From Rhodospirillaceae bacterium (lineage in GTDB: Bacteria > Pseudomonadota > Alphaproteobacteria > Thalassobaculales > Thalassobaculaceae), in assembly GCA_018401495.1 (NCBI GenBank), contig JAGYJX010000021.1, positions 186,001 through 250,000 on the forward strand: a stretch of DNA of 64,000 nt, in the 5' to 3' direction. The notes under the pieces were generated by a model. The model made no database searches and was not told where the DNA came from. It was given only the letters and a program-made list of their open reading frames with translations. The position numbers and the translations under genes are program-made. This document shows positions 60,264 through 64,000 of the stretch, in pieces; position 1 is the stretch's first letter, and each line of letters opens with the position of its first letter.

Positions 60264-61441
60264 CGGAACAGGCAGTCCCGTTGATCTACCTGATGGCCGG
60301 CGAGGCCTCGGGCGATGTTCTCGGCGCCGGCCTGATGCGGTCGTTGCGCTCGGCCATGCGCGGGCAGGTCCGGTTCGCCGGCCTCGGCGGCGACGCCATG
60401 GCCGTCGAAGGCCTCGACAGCCTGTTTCCCATTTCCGAGATGGCGGTCATGGGACTGGTCGAGATCCTGCCCAGGGCCCCCCTCCTGATTCGCCGGGCCC
60501 GGCAGACCGCCGAGGACGCCTGGAACCGTGAACCGGCGGCTGTCGTGTCGATCGATTCCAAGGCGTTCACCATGCGCGTGCAGAAGCAGCTGTTCCAACG
60601 GCGGGCCAAGGCGGGCGGGAAGGGACCGAAGCTGATCCACTGGGTGCCGCCGACGGTGTGGGCGTGGCGGCCGGGCAGGGCGGCCGTGATCGCCCGGCAC
60701 CTCGATCACCTGATGACCCTGTTTCCGTTCGAGCCGCCGTATTTCGAGATACACGGGCTCGACACGACCTTCGTCGGACACCCGGCGGCGGTTCAACCGG
60801 CCGGCAATGGTGCCGCCTTCCGGGGCCGGTTCCGGCTTCCGAAAGGTGCGCCGGTGCTGGGGGTGATGCCGGGCAGCCGTCCGGGAGAGGTCAAGCGCCT
60901 GCTGCCGGTGTTTCGCGACGTGGTGGCCCGACTCGCCGGCCGCTACCAGTCTCTCCAGGTGGTTATCCCGACGGTTCCCCTGGTCGCCGACGCGATCCAG
61001 GAGGAGACCCGAAACTGGCGGGCGCCGGTAACCATCGTCCTCGACCCGCGCTACAAATACGACGCGTTCGCCGCGTGCACGGTGGCGCTGGCCGCTTCGG
61101 GCACGGTGACCCTGGAGTTGACGATCGCGGGCGTGCCGACGGTGGTGGCCTACAAGGTCAACGCCATCTCCGCCGCGATCGGACGCCGCCTGATCGACCC
61201 CGAGGCGATCGTGCTGACCAACAAGCTGATGGGGCGGCGGGTTGTGCCGCAGTTCATCCAGGAGGACTGCACCGCCGACCGTCTGACGGTCGCCGTCGAG
61301 CGCCTGTTCGACGATCCGCGGGCGCGTGCCGAGCAGGGCGCCGCCAGCGAGGCGATTCGCGGGATGCTGCTCGCCGACGGCGAAAACCCTTCGGACCGGG
61401 CCGCGCGTACTGTCCTGCAGGTTGCCGGTCTCCGCCCCTGA
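60260..61441 (+). CDS. lpxB: lipid-A-disaccharide synthase
   Basis: Joins lipid X and UDP-2,3-diacylglucosamine. 393 residues. YLMAGEASGDVLGAGLM, FAGLGGDAM, LIHWVPPTVWAWRPGRAAVIA and FVGHPA lie in the N-terminal half; VMPGSRPGEVKRLLPVF and LAASGTVTLELTIAGVPTVVAYKVN in the C-terminal half. The last gene of the envelope cluster; it ends at a shared terminator. Confidence 0.97.
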   Translation: MTEQAVPLIYLMAGEASGDVLGAGLMRSLRSAMRGQVRFAGLGGDAMAVEGLDSLFPISEMAVMGLVEILPRAPLLIRRARQTAEDAWNREPAAVVSIDSKAFTMRVQKQLFQRRAKAGGKGPKLIHWVPPTVWAWRPGRAAVIARHLDHLMTLFPFEPPYFEIHGLDTTFVGHPAAVQPAGNGAAFRGRFRLPKGAPVLGVMPGSRPGEVKRLLPVFRDVVARLAGRYQSLQVVIPTVPLVADAIQEETRNWRAPVTIVLDPRYKYDAFAACTVALAASGTVTLELTIAGVPTVVAYKVNAISAAIGRRLIDPEAIVLTNKLMGRRVVPQFIQEDCTADRLTVAVERLFDDPRARAEQGAASEAIRGMLLADGENPSDRAARTVLQVAGLRP

Positions 61442-61448
61442 CGAACGC

Positions 61449-61472
61449 AAAAGGGCGGCCCGAAGGCCGCCC
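61449..61472 (-). terminator. bidirectional intrinsic terminator between lpxB and gltA
   Basis: On the minus strand GGGCGGCC-TTCG-GGCCGCCC is an 8-bp stem with the very stable UUCG-type tetraloop, followed by TTTT, so it is a good terminator for gltA. On the plus strand the same stem (loop CGAA) is followed by CTTT, a weaker terminator for lpxB. Confidence 0.8.
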
Positions 61473-61502
61473 CTTTGGTCGAACGGATGAAGACCGCCTC
61501 GA

Positions 61503-62804
<1,302 letters not shown>

Positions 62805-62875
62805 GATCTCCGTCCCCTGTGTGTCGGGCGCCCTCCGTCGCGGAACCGTGCGATCCGCCGGGCGGGCGGCCGATC

Positions 62876-64000
62876 TTAGCCATTAGTGTGCACCGCGCAA
62901 ACAGCCTCGATGCGGCGCAGCGACTCGGGCTGTCCAAGCGCTGCCAGCACCTCGAAGATGCCGGGCGACGTCGTCGAACCGGTGATCGCCGCGCGCAGCG
63001 GCTGCGCCACCTTGCCGAGCTTGAGGCCGCGCTCCTCCGCGTAGCGCCGAACCGCGTCCTCGATCATCGGTTCCGTGAACTCCGCTAGGCTGGCGAAATA
63101 GGGCAGCAATCCCGCCAGCGCGGCGCGACCGTCCTCGTCCAGCAGGGCCGCCGCCTTCGGATCCATGGGAATTGGGATGGAAGCGACATAGAATCGTGCG
63201 TTTTCAGCTAGTTCTGCAATGGTCTTGGCTCTTGACTTGAGGCCGCTCATGCCGGCCTTGAGCCGCCTCCTGGCTTCCTCGCCGACGGTGACGGCCGGGT
63301 CGGCGCTCAACCGGGCGGCCACCAGATCGACCAGCCGGTCGTCGTCGGCCTCGCGGATGTAGTGGCCGTTCACGCTGTCGAGCTTGGCGTAGTCGAAGCG
63401 CGCCGGGGCCCGCCCGACGCCGCTCAGATCGAACCACGCGATGGCCTGCTCGGTCGAGATGATCTCGTCGTCGCCATGCCCCCAGCCGAGACGCAGCAGA
63501 TAGTTCCGCATGGCCTCCGGCAGGTAGCCCATGTCCCGATAGGCGTCGACGCCGAGCGCCCCGTGGCGCTTCGAGAATTTCGCCCCGTCAGCCCCATGGA
63601 TCAGCGGCACGTGGGCGAACACCGGAACATCCCAGCCCATGGCCTGATAGATCAGCGATTGTCGGAAGGCGTTGTTCAGGTGGTCGTCGCCACGGATCAC
63701 ATGGGTGACAGCCATGTCATGGTCGTCGACCACCACCGAGTGCATGTAGGTGGGTGACCCGTCGGCGCGCAGCAGGATCATGTCGTCCAGCTGGGCGTGG
63801 GGCACCGTGACGTCGCCTTGCACGGCGTCGCGGATCGTCATTTCGCCGGCCAGCGGCGCCTTGATCCGGATCACCGGGTCGATGCCGGCGGGAGCGTCGG
63901 CGGGATCGCGGTCGCGCCATCGGCCGTCGTAGCGGATCGAGCGACCTTCGGCACGCGCCGTCTCGCGCATCTCCGTCAGTTCCTCGGGAGTGCAGTAGCA
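62876..64000 (-). CDS. gltX: glutamyl-tRNA synthetase, 5' part cut by window edge
   Basis: Charges tRNA-Glu. The visible C-terminal 374 codons begin CYCTPEELTEMRETARAEG at the right edge, where the N-terminal HIGH motif lies outside. IRIKAPLAGEMTIRDAVQG, MHSVVVDDHDMAVTHVIRGDDHLNN and LIHGADGAKFSKRHGALGVDAYRDMGYLPEAMRNYLLRLGWGHGDDE (outline; KFSKR is the KMSKS equivalent) are typical. The C-terminal anticodon-binding part has KVAQPLRAAITGSTTSPGIFEVLAALG. No frame break in the visible part. Confidence 0.97.
   Translation of the reverse strand, partial: CYCTPEELTEMRETARAEGRSIRYDGRWRDRDPADAPAGIDPVIRIKAPLAGEMTIRDAVQGDVTVPHAQLDDMILLRADGSPTYMHSVVVDDHDMAVTHVIRGDDHLNNAFRQSLIYQAMGWDVPVFAHVPLIHGADGAKFSKRHGALGVDAYRDMGYLPEAMRNYLLRLGWGHGDDEIISTEQAIAWFDLSGVGRAPARFDYAKLDSVNGHYIREADDDRLVDLVAARLSADPAVTVGEEARRRLKAGMSGLKSRAKTIAELAENARFYVASIPIPMDPKAAALLDEDGRAALAGLLPYFASLAEFTEPMIEDAVRRYAEERGLKLGKVAQPLRAAITGSTTSPGIFEVLAALGQPESLRRIEAVCAVHTNG

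Overview
The window looks like chromosomal DNA of a GC-rich alphaproteobacterium, most likely of the Rhodospirillales type. Evidence: the alphaproteobacterial order rpsB-tsf-pyrH-frr-uppS-cdsA-dxr-rseP-bamA-skp-lpxD-fabZ-lpxA-lpxI-lpxB, LpxI in place of LpxH, a short (437 aa) prolyl-tRNA synthetase, an LdtR-like MarR regulator, a CtrA-type box before a flagellar gene, and EcfG-type stress promoters. The genus cannot be fixed from sequence reading alone. I see no insertion sequence, prophage, CRISPR array or rRNA.

Region 1 (1-12,861, minus strand) is a six-gene alpha-glucan/trehalose operon read right to left: glgE, treS-maltokinase fusion, glgB, glgX, treZ, malQ (cut by the left edge). Four of the five junctions are ATGA overlaps or gaps of 3 bases. 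Together these make glucan from trehalose through maltose 1-phosphate, branch it, trim it and return it to trehalose. A GGAAC-N17-GGTT element just upstream suggests general-stress control.

Region 2 (13.0-20 kb) holds single genes: a serralysin-like RTX metalloprotease, tRNA-Glu(CTC), an FMN-binding oxidase-like protein, a Bcr/CflA MFS pump, an SprA-related protein, an unknown exported protein, an alpha/beta hydrolase and a FlgC-like protein. Region 3 (20.0-26 kb, minus) is a maturation operon for a molybdenum hydroxylase of the CO-dehydrogenase type (MoxR ATPase, CoxE-like vWA protein, two XdhC proteins, a MoeA-MobA-like fusion, an IscU/SufU-like scaffold); the catalytic subunits are not in the window. 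Region 4 (26-32.8 kb) has an AI-2E-type transporter, a LysR regulator, an acetyltransferase, a DUF883/membrane protein pair, two hydrolases and hemB. A palindromic stress promoter faces both ways at 29.7 kb. Region 5 (33-36.2 kb) is a valine-degradation operon. Region 6 (36.3-45.2 kb) has a MarR regulator, proS, the Lol exporter genes, a pentapeptide-repeat protein and dnaE. Region 7 (45.2-61.4 kb) has an MlrC-like protein and then the rpsB-to-lpxB translation/envelope cluster. It faces gltA and gltX (cut by the right edge) across a shared terminator.

An important caveat: some 40 single-base frame breaks interrupt genes across the window, including essential ones (dnaE, bamA, uppS, rseP, lpxD, lpxI). 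Many lie in runs of 2-6 G or C, and single-base repair restores the family sequence. I treat them as sequencing/assembly errors and annotate whole genes across them; coordinates of broken genes span the break.
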